Assembly: GCA_963803155.1 (NCBI GenBank)
Contig: CAWDMN010000034.1
Location: forward strand, 194,987 to 258,986
Direction of reading: 5' to 3'
DNA: 64,000 nucleotides
Source of the DNA: CAWDMN01 sp963803155
Lineage (GTDB): Bacteria; Acidobacteriota; Terriglobia; Versatilivoradales; Versatilivoraceae
In this document: positions 43,914 to 52,987 of the stretch, piece by piece
How the letters are laid out: each line of letters opens with the position of its first letter
Numbering within the stretch: the first letter of the stretch is position 1
Notes under the pieces: model-generated
The model's database searches: none
Seen by the model: only the letters and a program-made list of their open reading frames with translations
What the model was told of the DNA's origin: nothing
Position numbers and translations under genes: made by a program

Positions 43914-45323
43914 ATGAAATCCATTTTGATGAAATTCTCATTGTTTTCCTTGATCGCATTATTTTCCATTCCAGCCTTCGCTCAATCTCAAGATGCCGTC
44001 ACTCTTTGGCTAACCAATCCTGATAAATCCGCTTTATTTGAACGGCAAAAGCAGACTCTTTCTTTTGTCCAATCCAACAATCATGGCTATGGCATCGAAG
44101 TGGACGAGAAGCAGGAATTTCAGTCCATTGACGGCTTTGGATTTGCCTTGACCGGTGGCAGCGCGATGCACCTCATCCGGATGAATGCCGCCAGCCGGAC
44201 CGCCCTTTTGAAGGAACTATTTTCGTGGGATGGGAATAATATCGGTATCAGCTATTTGCGGGTGAGCATTGGCGCCTCAGATTTGAACGATCATGTTTTT
44301 ACTTACGACGATTTGGCTGAGGGAGAAACCGACCCGGATCTCGCCAAATTCAGCCTTGATCCAGACCGCAAGGATGTCATTCCCGTTTTAAAAGAAATCT
44401 TGGCCATCAATCCAAAAATCAAAATATTAGGATCGCCTTGGTCCGCCCCTGCCTGGATGAAAACCAACCACAATTCAAAAGCGGGGAAATTGAAGCCTGA
44501 GTACTATCAGACCTATGCGAATTTTTTCGTCAAGTATATTCAGGGCATGAAAGCGGAAGGGATCCCGATTGATGCCATAACCATTCAAAATGAGCCTCTC
44601 AACGATGGGAACACTCCCAGCATGCAAATGTTTGCTCCCGAGCAGACTGTGTTCATCAGGAAGTATCTGGGACCTGCCTTTCGGGCTGCTCAAATCAATA
44701 CGAAGATTATTCTTTATGATCATAATTGCGATGTGCCTGAGTATCCTCTTGCCATCTTGAAAGACATGGAAGCCAATCGGTTCGTGGATGGTTCAGGTTT
44801 TCACTTATACGCGGGAAAGATGGAAGCCCTCTCTACGGTCCATCAAGCGTTCCCTGACAAAAACCTGTATTTCACGGAGCAAATGGTTACTGAATCCCCT
44901 GAAAAGCCAACCATAAATATCGGCATGCCGGTTCGGCGGCTGATTATCGGGGCAACTCGAAACTGGAGCCGAAATGTTATATTGTGGAATTTGGCGGCCG
45001 ACCCGAATAACGATCCGCATACCGACAATGGGGGATGCTCCATGTGTCAGGGTGCGATTACGATTGATGGAAACAAAGCCTCCCGCAACCTGGCCTATTA
45101 TGCCATGGCTCATATTTCCAAATTTGTTCGGCCCGGCTCTATTCGCATCGGATCCAATGATATGGACGAGCTTCCGAATGTGGCCTTTAAGACACCGGAG
45201 GGCAAGATCGTCCTAATTGTTTTGAATAATGGCTGGTCTTCTCAGACTGTTCACATCCGTTATCGTGGCAAAATTGTTTCTTCCGACTTGAAGGGAGGAG
45301 CGGTAGCCACCTTTGTCTGGTAG
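43914..45323 (+). CDS. Secreted GH30 glycoside hydrolase (glucosylceramidase-like)
   Basis: A 469-residue protein. ATG 43914 follows AAGGAG by five bases and gives a signal peptide (MKSILMKFSLFSLIALFSIP, cleavage near AFA). It is a GH30 TIM barrel: IDGFGFALTGGSAMHLIRMN at the start of the barrel, GISYLRVSIGASDLN, KILGSPWSAPAWMKTN, the acid/base Glu in AITIQNEPLNDGNTPSM, and the nucleophile Glu in LYFTEQMV. The C-terminal beta domain ends in VATFVW. Family members cut beta-glucosyl, beta-xylosyl or beta-1,6-glucan linkages. The overall layout is closest to glucosylceramidase/beta-1,6-glucanase types. It lies in the secreted polysaccharide cluster. Confidence 0.9.
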   Translation: MKSILMKFSLFSLIALFSIPAFAQSQDAVTLWLTNPDKSALFERQKQTLSFVQSNNHGYGIEVDEKQEFQSIDGFGFALTGGSAMHLIRMNAASRTALLKELFSWDGNNIGISYLRVSIGASDLNDHVFTYDDLAEGETDPDLAKFSLDPDRKDVIPVLKEILAINPKIKILGSPWSAPAWMKTNHNSKAGKLKPEYYQTYANFFVKYIQGMKAEGIPIDAITIQNEPLNDGNTPSMQMFAPEQTVFIRKYLGPAFRAAQINTKIILYDHNCDVPEYPLAILKDMEANRFVDGSGFHLYAGKMEALSTVHQAFPDKNLYFTEQMVTESPEKPTINIGMPVRRLIIGATRNWSRNVILWNLAADPNNDPHTDNGGCSMCQGAITIDGNKASRNLAYYAMAHISKFVRPGSIRIGSNDMDELPNVAFKTPEGKIVLIVLNNGWSSQTVHIRYRGKIVSSDLKGGAVATFVW

Positions 45324-45536
45324 CCATGATTGAGTTTTGCCTTGAAGTTTTTTGAGTGATTGACAGGAATATTGAAATGATGCGCGATTCGATTACTGTG
45401 GGGAGTCTAGAAACTAAAAACGAGATTGAAGACCGGTCCGTCATCGAACTCGAGGGCCTTGTTCTTCAAGGGAAATTGCCGGGGAGACTGGATTGTTGAG
45501 GTTCCCCGAACTCTGAGCAATGGCGAATAAATTCGT

Positions 45537-48500
45537 ATGAGGATAATCTTTATGCAACGGATAATCAGGAATTTCTTTTCTCTCTTGATGGCATATCTAT
45601 GCCTCCTTGTCTCTATGACGAGTCCCTTGCAGGCTGCCCCTTTGAAAAGCAAATCGTTTTATCCGGGACGGCTGGATGATCCGGAAGCTGTCTATTTCAC
45701 ATCAGACAATTTCCACATCACCGGGGATGGCAAAACGGATGTTTCAAATGCTCTACAGGAGGCCATTAATACAGTAAAAACCGATCATAATTTTGGGATT
45801 TTTTTCATTCCTGAAGGGACCTATCTGATCAGCAAGACCATCTATATCCCACAAGCCGTGAGATTGATTGGATATGGCAAAGAGCGCCCGGTGTTTGTGC
45901 TTGCCAAGAATTCTCCGGGTTATCAAGCCATGGCTGTGTCCGATAAGACTCCGCCCAAGTATATGTTTTGGTTCGTCAGCCGATTGCCTCAAGACGGTCA
46001 ACCCATTCAAGATGCCGGCGCCGGCACCTTCTACAGCGCCATGTCCAACATCGATCTGATAATCGATGAGGGAAATCCGGCGGCGGTGGCTCTTCGCACG
46101 CATTACGCTCAACACAGTTTTATTTCTCATGTCGACATTCACATTGGCAAGGGCAAAGCCGGCATTCATGATGTGGGGAATGAAATAGAAGATGTCCACT
46201 TTTTCGAGGGCGAATATGGGATTTACACCACCAAGCCGTCCCCGGGATGGCCTTTTATGATGGTGGATTGCCAGTTTGAAGAGCAACGCAAAGCCGCCAT
46301 CAAAACCCAAGAGGCGGGATTGACCATTGTCCGGATGAGTGCCAGGAACGTTCCCACCGTTATCGACATGGATCCGGATTTTTCGGAAAAGTTATTCATG
46401 GAAGATTGCCAGTTTGAGAATATCAGCGGCGCCGCCATTATGATCAGCAATGAAAATAATGCCAACACCCAGATTAACCTTTGCCATATCGATTGCCGCA
46501 ACGTGCCCATTCTGGCGGGTTATCGCCGGAGCGGCAAACAAACGCAAGGCCGAGGCGGCCTTTATAAAGTAAACCGCTTTGTGTACGGTCTGCAGATCGA
46601 CAGTTTGGATGCCGAACCTGAATTCAAATCCACTCAAGATATTGAGAGGTTGAAGTCATTCCCAACCCCCGTCCTGAGCGACATCCCCCAATTCCCGGCC
46701 ATCTCAACCTGGGTGAACCTGAAATCTTTGGGAGCGAAAGGTGACGGGGAAACTGACGACACTCAAGCCGTTCAGGCAGCCATCGACAAGTATCCAACCA
46801 TTTATATCCCCCAGGGCTGGTACCGTGTGACACAAACCCTCAAACTTCGTCTGGATTCAGTTTTGATCGGATTGAATCCGATTGCCACCCAACTGGTTCT
46901 CCCCGACAATGCAGGCGCTTTTGGCGGTTTTGGAGGGCCGAAAGCATTGCTGGAAACCTCCGTGGGAGGTTCTAACATTGTCAGCGGAATTGGATTATCC
47001 ACGGGATCTTTTAATTCCCGCGCTGTTGCCTGCAAATGGATGGCAGGCGCTCATTCATACATGAACGACGTAAAATTCGTTGGCGGTCATGGAGGCATGG
47101 CCAGAGGACCTCAACCGAAAGGCCGGCCCAACTATTATGGGGGTCAGGGAGATGATCCTGCTTGGGATACCCAGTACTGGAGCCTCTGGATCACTAATGG
47201 CGGCGGCGGGACGTTTAAAGACATCTGGAGCGCCAGCACCTTTGCGGCCTCCGGTGTCTATGTTTCCGATACCGCAACGGAAGGGCGCATCTATGCCATG
47301 TCGGTCGAACATCATGTGCGCAATGAAGTCCGTTTCAAAAATGTGGCCAATTGGAAAGTGTACGCGCTCCAACTCGAGGAAGAAAGCCGTGAAGGCTGGC
47401 ATTGCCAGCCCATGGAACTGGAAGACAGCCGGAAAATGGTCTTCGCAAATCTCTATATGTTTCGAGTCATCCGGATCATCAATCCCTACCCCTATTCAAT
47501 CCGAAGTTGGGATTGCAGCGATGTGGAATTGTTCAACGTGCACAATTATTCTCAGATCAAGTATACGACGAACCTGCCTTTATATGATGTCAACACCGAT
47601 AGGGAAGTGCGTCCTTGGGAATTTGCCAGGTTGCATTTAGCGGAAGCCGCGCCGCGGCGAATTTTCCCGGAAGAAACTTCAGGGACGGTCCGTCTATTAG
47701 CCAAGGGCTTTGAATTTGCGGAGGGAATTTGCCGGGACGGCAAAGGGAATATTTACTTTAGCGAATCGCGCTGGAAGCGGATTTATAAATGGTCCGTTGA
47801 GACAAATTCTTTGCGTTTGATCGCTGATTTTCCCTGGGAACCCTTGTCGTTGGCTTGCGATCGGAACGATCAGTTGCTGGTGGTGTTCAAGTATGTCCCC
47901 AGGCCTGGATATCTGGTTAATGGGAAGCAGGAAGCATTCACGAATCCCGAGGATGCCGCGGGCACTTCTTTCAGCGGATGGGGGAATTCAGGATTCGGGG
48001 TTTTTGTCTACTCGATCGATCCCAACCGTCCGGAGGAGACGATTCGCCTCTTGGACAAGGTTTCGATGGGAAGCATAAAGAACATTCACAAGGCGCTATA
48101 TCCGGCTAATCGGTGGAGGGATTACCATGATTTCGATACGATAACCACCAATAGGGCCAAGGAAAGTTGGATTGCGCCAGACGGAGTGACGATCGTTCCG
48201 GTCTGCTACGACCTGGCCAGGTCGAGTTCGCTCGTTGAGGCCTTTCCAGGCAAATTGCTTTACGCAACGGATGAATACATCAAACGGACAGTCCAATTGG
48301 ATGTCAGCGCGGAAGGATATTTGTCGAATCTCAAATATTTTGTGGAAAAGGGAGAGTTCAGCTCCGCCGTCGATCATGCCGGGAATGTTTATGTGGCCGA
48401 TGGGGAGATTTATGTCTTCGATAAGACTGGCAAGCAGATTGATGAAATCCATACGCCGGAACGTCCGGCCACCCTTGCCTTTGGTGGCAAGGATGGGAAT

Positions 48501-48560
48501 ACGCTGTTTATCACCGCGAGATCTTCGTTGTACAGTGTGCGTCCCAGACAACGCCCATAG
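45537..48560 (+). CDS. Secreted tandem beta-helix (pectate-lyase-3/GH55-like) protein fused to SMP-30-like domain
   Basis: A 1007-residue protein with a signal peptide (FFSLLMAYLCLLVSM, cleavage after LQA). ATG 45552 is an alternative start. Two Pectate_lyase_3-type beta-helix domains follow, each opening with the signature D-G-(K/E)-T-D: ITGDGKTDVSNALQEAINTV near 60 and LGAKGDGETDDTQAVQAAID near 400. This is the paired layout of GH55-like proteins. From about residue 710 a six-bladed propeller of the SMP-30/gluconolactonase type begins: KGFEFAEGICRDGKGNIYFS, EPLSLACDRNDQLLVVF and DHAGNVYVADGEIYVFDKTG. Polysaccharide binding or cleavage plus lactone hydrolysis is plausible. The fusion is unusual. 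It follows GH30 by about 210 bp. Confidence 0.78.
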   Translation: MRIIFMQRIIRNFFSLLMAYLCLLVSMTSPLQAAPLKSKSFYPGRLDDPEAVYFTSDNFHITGDGKTDVSNALQEAINTVKTDHNFGIFFIPEGTYLISKTIYIPQAVRLIGYGKERPVFVLAKNSPGYQAMAVSDKTPPKYMFWFVSRLPQDGQPIQDAGAGTFYSAMSNIDLIIDEGNPAAVALRTHYAQHSFISHVDIHIGKGKAGIHDVGNEIEDVHFFEGEYGIYTTKPSPGWPFMMVDCQFEEQRKAAIKTQEAGLTIVRMSARNVPTVIDMDPDFSEKLFMEDCQFENISGAAIMISNENNANTQINLCHIDCRNVPILAGYRRSGKQTQGRGGLYKVNRFVYGLQIDSLDAEPEFKSTQDIERLKSFPTPVLSDIPQFPAISTWVNLKSLGAKGDGETDDTQAVQAAIDKYPTIYIPQGWYRVTQTLKLRLDSVLIGLNPIATQLVLPDNAGAFGGFGGPKALLETSVGGSNIVSGIGLSTGSFNSRAVACKWMAGAHSYMNDVKFVGGHGGMARGPQPKGRPNYYGGQGDDPAWDTQYWSLWITNGGGGTFKDIWSASTFAASGVYVSDTATEGRIYAMSVEHHVRNEVRFKNVANWKVYALQLEEESREGWHCQPMELEDSRKMVFANLYMFRVIRIINPYPYSIRSWDCSDVELFNVHNYSQIKYTTNLPLYDVNTDREVRPWEFARLHLAEAAPRRIFPEETSGTVRLLAKGFEFAEGICRDGKGNIYFSESRWKRIYKWSVETNSLRLIADFPWEPLSLACDRNDQLLVVFKYVPRPGYLVNGKQEAFTNPEDAAGTSFSGWGNSGFGVFVYSIDPNRPEETIRLLDKVSMGSIKNIHKALYPANRWRDYHDFDTITTNRAKESWIAPDGVTIVPVCYDLARSSSLVEAFPGKLLYATDEYIKRTVQLDVSAEGYLSNLKYFVEKGEFSSAVDHAGNVYVADGEIYVFDKTGKQIDEIHTPERPATLAFGGKDGNTLFITARSSLYSVRPRQRP

Positions 48561-48733
48561 CAGAGGAGCCGCTCATGCCAGCGTGGCTGTCACAACAAGA
48601 TGATGAAAACAAGGTGGGATGCGCGAGTGTGACGAAGTCACCCGTCGCGCGTCGCTTGGCTAGCCTTGCCTTTCGAGCCAGCGTGCACGGAGTGCCCGCT
48701 CCACCTTTGCCTAGCTGGGATTTTCGAGGGAGC
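48561..48733. repeat. Interspersed repeat family B, copy 2
   Basis: Begins one base after the stop of the beta-helix gene with GAGGAGCCGCTCATGCCAGC, then CAACAAGATGATGAAAACAA, CGCGCGTCGCTTGGCTAGCC, ACGGAGTGCCCGCTCCACCT and AGCTGGGATTTTCGAGGGAG. Same orientation as 32327-32483, with roughly 80-85% identity by eye. Internal hairpins are present. Confidence 0.8.
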
Positions 48734-48845
48734 AAATAAACATGACATGGAAAAAATCCCTGGAGGAAGATCCTTTTTTGCTGCATTGGCGCATCTGGAA
48801 ATGACCTATAATGATCCCTTTTTTGTAACTCCTTAGATAGACAGA

Positions 48846-48990
48846 ATTCAGGAGTCAGAATCCAGAATGGTCTACGAGTAGGCCTCTAAAAGATTGCGCC
48901 AGAAACTTATGAGGCTTTTGCCACGCCATAAGGGCATCAAATCTCGTTGTTGGCGTCCTCATTCTGGCTCCTGAATACTGACTCCTGACT
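48846..48990. mobile_element. Short element bounded by inverted heptad repeats
   Basis: ATTCAGGAGTCAGAATCCAG begins the left end (48846-48866, 7-bp units). The right end (48958-48990) carries the same type of units on the opposite strand: GGAGTCA, GTATTCA, GGAGCCA. Between them lies the start of a four-helix-bundle gene. This looks like a MITE-like or fossil cassette. Movement is inference. Confidence 0.5.
48855..48962 (-). pseudogene. Four-helix-bundle (S23/IVP-like) gene fragment
   Basis: From ATG 48962 the minus strand reads MRTPTTRFDALMAWQKPHKF, then LAQSFRGLLVDHSGF and a stop. This matches the opening of four-helix-bundle proteins (compare MKTPATRFEN at 57745). The body of the protein is missing. 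The ATG is the end of the right-hand heptad repeat, as at 57745. Confidence 0.6.
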
Positions 48991-49030
48991 GCCTGTGTAG
49001 CCACAATCCACACAACCAATCGGAGGAAGA

Positions 49031-50158
49031 GTGAAAAATCGCCATACACTTTATTTGTCAATCGTCTTGATCATTATTTTGTCCGCATCCCTTTATGCAC
49101 AAGCTGTAAACTCCAATGCCACCCCTGAAGCGCAAAAGCTTCTGACCTTTTTACGAGAAATCCAGGGGCACTACACCCTGGCAGGCCAACATAACTACCT
49201 GAACTCAGGATCGAAATACACCGACCTCGTCAAGGTAATCACCGGGAAGTCTCCCATCGTTTGGGGATCGGATTTCAGCTTCAGTTACGAGGGAAATGCG
49301 CCGCAAAAATTCCAACACTGCGGTCCCATTAATCTGACAAGTCCGGGGGAGCCTCTCTATTATTTGAAAGTGACTCCAGAAGAGGCGCGGCAGCAGATGG
49401 TAAAAACCGCCATCCGAAAATACCAGGAAGGATTCATCATCACGCTGATGTGGCATGCCTGCCCTCCCGGCGCTGCGGATACTTGCGATGGAGCAAAAAT
49501 TTGGGCCATGGAGAACCGGCCCTCGCCGAAAGAATGGGAAGAATTGACCACGGATGGCACACCCAGGAATTCCGATTGGAAGAAGCAGGCGGATGTCATC
49601 GCTGGTTATTTGAGCCAATTGAAAGAAGCCAAAGTCCCCGTATTGTGGCGTCCTTATCACGAGATGAATGGGGTCTGGTTCTGGTGGTGTAATCAAAAAG
49701 GCGATAATGGATTCAAAAAACTCTGGATCATGATGTACGATTACTTCGTCAAGCATCACAAACTCGACAACCTGATCTGGGTGTGGGATACCAATGCTCC
49801 TCGCAACCGGCCAGGGGATGAGGCGTTTGCCTATGAAGACTTCTGGCCGGGCGATCAATATGTGGATGTTTTAGCGGCGGATGTGTATCGCCGGGATTGG
49901 AAACAGTCGCACCATGACGATCTCTGGAAACTGGGCATGGGCAAACCGATTGCGCTGGGCGAGGTGGGAGAACTCCCCACTCCGCAACTATTGGATTCCC
50001 AGCCGCGTTGGACCTGGTTTATGCCGTGGGGAAATTTTGTGCTGTGGGGAAATAATCCCGACCTTCTCCGCAAGGCATTTGCCGATAAGCGAGTATTAGC
50101 TAAGGAAGATGTCACCATCGACAAAGATGGCAACTACCAGGTGAAAGCACGGAACTAA
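49031..50158 (+). CDS. Secreted GH26 endo-beta-mannanase
   Basis: A 375-residue protein starting at GTG 49031 behind GGAGGA, with a signal peptide (MKNRHTLYLSIVLIIILSAS, cleavage near LYAQA). GH26 features in order: GHYTLAGQHNYLNSGSK, PIVWGSDFSFSY, GFIITLMWHACPPG, the acid/base Glu in VLWRPYHEMNGVWFWW, NLIWVWDTNAPRNR, YVDVLAADVYRRDW, and the nucleophile Glu in IALGEVGELPTP. It cleaves internal beta-1,4-mannosidic bonds of mannans in the periplasm or outside. Length is that of a single catalytic domain, with no binding module. It ends the plus-strand polysaccharide-use cluster. Confidence 0.93.
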   Translation: MKNRHTLYLSIVLIIILSASLYAQAVNSNATPEAQKLLTFLREIQGHYTLAGQHNYLNSGSKYTDLVKVITGKSPIVWGSDFSFSYEGNAPQKFQHCGPINLTSPGEPLYYLKVTPEEARQQMVKTAIRKYQEGFIITLMWHACPPGAADTCDGAKIWAMENRPSPKEWEELTTDGTPRNSDWKKQADVIAGYLSQLKEAKVPVLWRPYHEMNGVWFWWCNQKGDNGFKKLWIMMYDYFVKHHKLDNLIWVWDTNAPRNRPGDEAFAYEDFWPGDQYVDVLAADVYRRDWKQSHHDDLWKLGMGKPIALGEVGELPTPQLLDSQPRWTWFMPWGNFVLWGNNPDLLRKAFADKRVLAKEDVTIDKDGNYQVKARN

Positions 50159-50454
50159 ATCAACGGCGCTCATTCGAGTGCGCGCCAGTGCAATCATGAT
50201 TGAGAGAGAAGCTAGACTGGGGATCGCATAATGTGGGAGGCGGACTCCGTCCGGCGACCTCGGCAAGGCCGCGCATGTGAGGGCGGTCACACGCGAGCTT
50301 CCCACCTGCCGGAGATCCTCCTCCTGGCGGGGGCTTCCACCGGTTATGGGGGGCACCTTTTACATGCGGATGGGAGATTGGTTCGCGATGCTCAACCTCA
50401 TCCTCACGGCTGGATTAATCATTTTGACCACCGCCAAACTCGAAAATTTCTGAG
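50159..50454. repeat. Intergenic region with repeat family D, copy 1
   Basis: GTGGGAGGCGGACTCCGTCC followed by GGCGACC at 50233-50259 recurs with one change at 51424-51450. The outer GTGGGA is inverted as TCCCAC near 50305, so the unit can fold. No gene is supported. Confidence 0.65.
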
Positions 50455-51054
50455 TCATTTCTTTTCCAGCCGGAACCAGACTTGTGCGTCATAGGGAAAC
50501 CGCCCCGTAGCCATCGGTCCCTGATACAATGGGACCTCCCGAAGCCCTCCCACCAGCACCTTCTCTACTGACACTCCCACAATTCGATATCCGCTCGGAG
50601 CGGTGACTCCCTCGATTTCGGCCAGTATTTCCCCTTGAGATAATATCTTGGAAACATACCGGTTCAACTCTTGGGCTCGGGCTTTCCCTTGCCGGGAATC
50701 CCAGCCAGGATCTTTTTGGGCGGAAACCGCCAGATATTGCGATAGCCATGGGAAATCGATGAGGCGGCCAATAAATAAAGAGCTATATCCCTGCGCAGGA
50801 TTTGAAGGATCGAGGTTTACAAAGGCGGACCCGATTGTGGACAACATCAAAGACTTATCAACTTTGCAGTCCTGGTATTGAGGATGATGCGCCCGCAGTC
50901 TTAAGGTGCGCCACTGCAGGTTGGATTCGACCGTCAATTGACATGCTCCCGCCTGGGAGGAGACCAGCACTCGGTCTTGGCCGATGGCATTAGGAATCAA
51001 TGCGGAAAATACCGAAAGAACACAAAGAATAATCCGAAGAATTAGGAATCGCAT
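50455..51054 (-). CDS. Exported protein of unknown function
   Basis: A 199-residue protein with a signal peptide (MRFLILRIILCVLSVFSALI, cleavage near AIG). The mature part starts with short strands around two Cys (VSSQAGACQLTVESNLQWRT, HHPQYQDCKVDKSLM). It continues with AFVNLDPSNPAQGYSSLFIG and a long helix (DSRQGKARAQELNRYVSKIL), and ends with EIEGVTAPSGYRIVGVSVEK, then PYDAQVWFRLEK. I do not recognise the family. It is isolated on the minus strand between repeat-rich gaps, so no operon context helps. Confidence 0.55.
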   Translation of the reverse strand: MRFLILRIILCVLSVFSALIPNAIGQDRVLVSSQAGACQLTVESNLQWRTLRLRAHHPQYQDCKVDKSLMLSTIGSAFVNLDPSNPAQGYSSLFIGRLIDFPWLSQYLAVSAQKDPGWDSRQGKARAQELNRYVSKILSQGEILAEIEGVTAPSGYRIVGVSVEKVLVGGLREVPLYQGPMATGRFPYDAQVWFRLEKK

Positions 51055-51928
51055 CTTGAGTGCCTTTCACCTATACTTTCGATTTCGCTTTCAGGAAGAG
51101 CATCAGCACGAAGTTTGAGATTCTCAAACACTATGGGAATCCGCACTTCTGTGGCATGGGCTCACATTTTCATATCATAAATCCCAATCGACAATGTACC
51201 TGTCCTTCCTTGATGTTTCAATTCAGCGTTGAGGACCGATTGCTTTACGATAATAAAATGATAAACCAAATATTAAGGAGCTCCCCTTTTTCTTTTTCAA
51301 TCGCTGCACTTGTCCCAACGCCACGACGATCATTTTCATGGGGAAGTTACGAGAGAAGGCTCCTCAGTTTCCATGGACACAATTCAAACCGGCGTAAAGT
51401 CAAGAAGGGGAAAGATAACGAAAGTGGGAGGCGGACTCCCTCCGGCGACCATTCTGATTCAAGCCAAAGAATGCGAGCTTAAGAATGATCGCCGCGCTGA
51501 TGATGGTGGTCACGCTTGCGCCTCCCAATTTATCCGTCGGGAACCCACCCAGGGTCTACCCACATCAGACTCTTCATCTCCCTTTTTTCTTGTTCACTCC
51601 ATGCACCAGTTCTAATTGCACCTCGTCAGAAAATCGCGTGGATGGAGGCGGGGTGCCCCCACCCCGCCTGAGTATGACAAACTTGCTCAGACGGCCTGAG
51701 GGCAGGCCGCCTCCATCAGCCCATTTACATCCTCTCGTTGTCCCAGCCGTGCTGGCAGGTTGAGCTCCTCTGATGGCAACGCTTGACCATTCGCCCCTGA
51801 AAAGGCTACTCTACAACCGTTGTTTTGATTTGATCTTTCTCGGTTTTCCCTCGTTCGCCCAAAAAAGGATTTTCCAGCTTCATCGGTATTCTTTCAGGCA
51901 AGCGTAAATCTAATTCTTGGGAGATTCC
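51055..51928. repeat. Repeat-rich intergenic region (families D and C)
   Basis: Holds family D copy 2 (51424-51450, GTGGGAGGCGGACTCCCTCC), family C copy 2 (51629-51722) and a family B end module (CCAGCCGTGCTGGCAGG at 51743, inverted). Several frames of 90-140 codons are open here, but they run through these repeats and have no domains. Confidence 0.65.
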
Positions 51929-52768
51929 ATGCATTTGGTTCTGACTAATAAACGTTTGTCCTCCAATGTCCACCGCTTGGAAGTCGCGGCGGCGCGGATT
52001 GCGGAAATTCACCAGCCCGGCCAATTTGTCATTGTGCGCAAAGGAGCGGGTGCGGAGCGGATTCCCCTGACCATCGCCGATTCCAACCGAGAAAAAGGCT
52101 CGATTACCTTGGTTATCCAAGCCGTAGGCAAAAGCACGCAAGAGTTGGTGGCCGTTCCGGCGGGAGAATCCCTTCAGGATATTGCGGGTCCCTTGGGGCA
52201 TCCCACGGAGTTGGTGGAGTCTGGACATGCCGTCTGTGTGGGAGGCGGGGTGGGGACCGCCGTAGTTCACCCGATTGCCAAAAAATTGAAGCAGCTCGGA
52301 ATAAAGGTGACCAGCGTCATTGGCGGCCGATCCCGCGAATGGGTCATTTTTGAGCAAGAACTCCGCGCGGTGAGCGAAGTCGTGGTCTGCACCGACGATG
52401 GAAGTTACGGGCGCAAAGGATTTGTGACGGAAGCTCTTCGAGATTTGCTGCAATCGGAGAAAATCTCGGCGGTTTATGCCGTAGGGCCAGTCCCCATGAT
52501 GAAAGCGGTTTCTGATTTGACCCGCCCCTTTGGGGTTCATACTATTGTATCCTTGAACCCTATCATGATAGATGGCACCGGTATGTGTGGAGGGTGCCGG
52601 ATCACTGTCGGCAATCAAATTAAATTCGCCTGTGTGGATGGACCGGAATTTGATGGACACCTTGTAGATTTTGAAGAATTGCGCGACCGGCTCAGCACCT
52701 ACCGGATTTTTGAGCAGGAAGCCCTCGCTTCCCACTCGACTGGTTGTCGGCTGGAAAATATGAAGTGA
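51929..52768 (+). CDS. SudB/NfnA-type ferredoxin-NADP reductase subunit
   Basis: A 279-residue flavoprotein subunit (ATG 51929 behind GGAG). The front is an FAD-binding barrel (RLEVAAARIAEIHQPGQFVI; ERIPLTIAD). The NAD(P)-binding domain begins with AVCVGGGVGTAVVHPIAKKL and contains YAVGPVPMMKAVS. The C-terminus has a [2Fe-2S] site with Cys in MIDGTGMCGGCRITV and KFACVDGPEFDGH. With the next gene it forms the two-subunit complex known as sulfide dehydrogenase/SudAB or NADH-dependent ferredoxin:NADP oxidoreductase. By homology it moves electrons between NADPH and ferredoxin or polysulfide. Which donor applies here is not readable. Confidence 0.88.
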   Translation: MHLVLTNKRLSSNVHRLEVAAARIAEIHQPGQFVIVRKGAGAERIPLTIADSNREKGSITLVIQAVGKSTQELVAVPAGESLQDIAGPLGHPTELVESGHAVCVGGGVGTAVVHPIAKKLKQLGIKVTSVIGGRSREWVIFEQELRAVSEVVVCTDDGSYGRKGFVTEALRDLLQSEKISAVYAVGPVPMMKAVSDLTRPFGVHTIVSLNPIMIDGTGMCGGCRITVGNQIKFACVDGPEFDGHLVDFEELRDRLSTYRIFEQEALASHSTGCRLENMK

Positions 52769-52774
52769 TAAAAG

Positions 52775-52837
52775 CAGTGGTCAGTGATCAGTGGTCAGAG
52801 GGCAGTGGTCAGCGATCAGCGGTCAGAGGGCAGTGAG
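52775..52837. repeat. Heptanucleotide array, CAGTGGT type
   Basis: Nine contiguous 7-bp units: CAGTGGT, CAGTGAT, CAGTGGT, CAGAGGG, CAGTGGT, CAGCGAT, CAGCGGT, CAGAGGG, CAGTGAG. It sits between the two subunit genes, six bases after the first stop. Confidence 0.88.
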
Positions 52838-52987
52838 TGGTAATGATCAGAGGTTGGTGATTTTTGGCCAGCGGGGAATGAGTAGTGGTTAGTGGGTGAC
52901 AGGTATTGGCCAATGATCGTTGATGAGTGTTTGAGACGAGGATATTCTGGCGGAATAAAACGCAATAATGAGGATTCTAATAAATCT

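Noticed and set aside
51806..52735. 309-codon minus-strand frame
   Set aside because: Antisense to the SudB-type gene, which has clear FAD, NAD and [2Fe-2S] motifs.
52775..52837. Possible CRISPR-like array
   Set aside because: Units are 7 bp and contiguous with no spacers, and no cas genes are present. It is a heptad tandem repeat.
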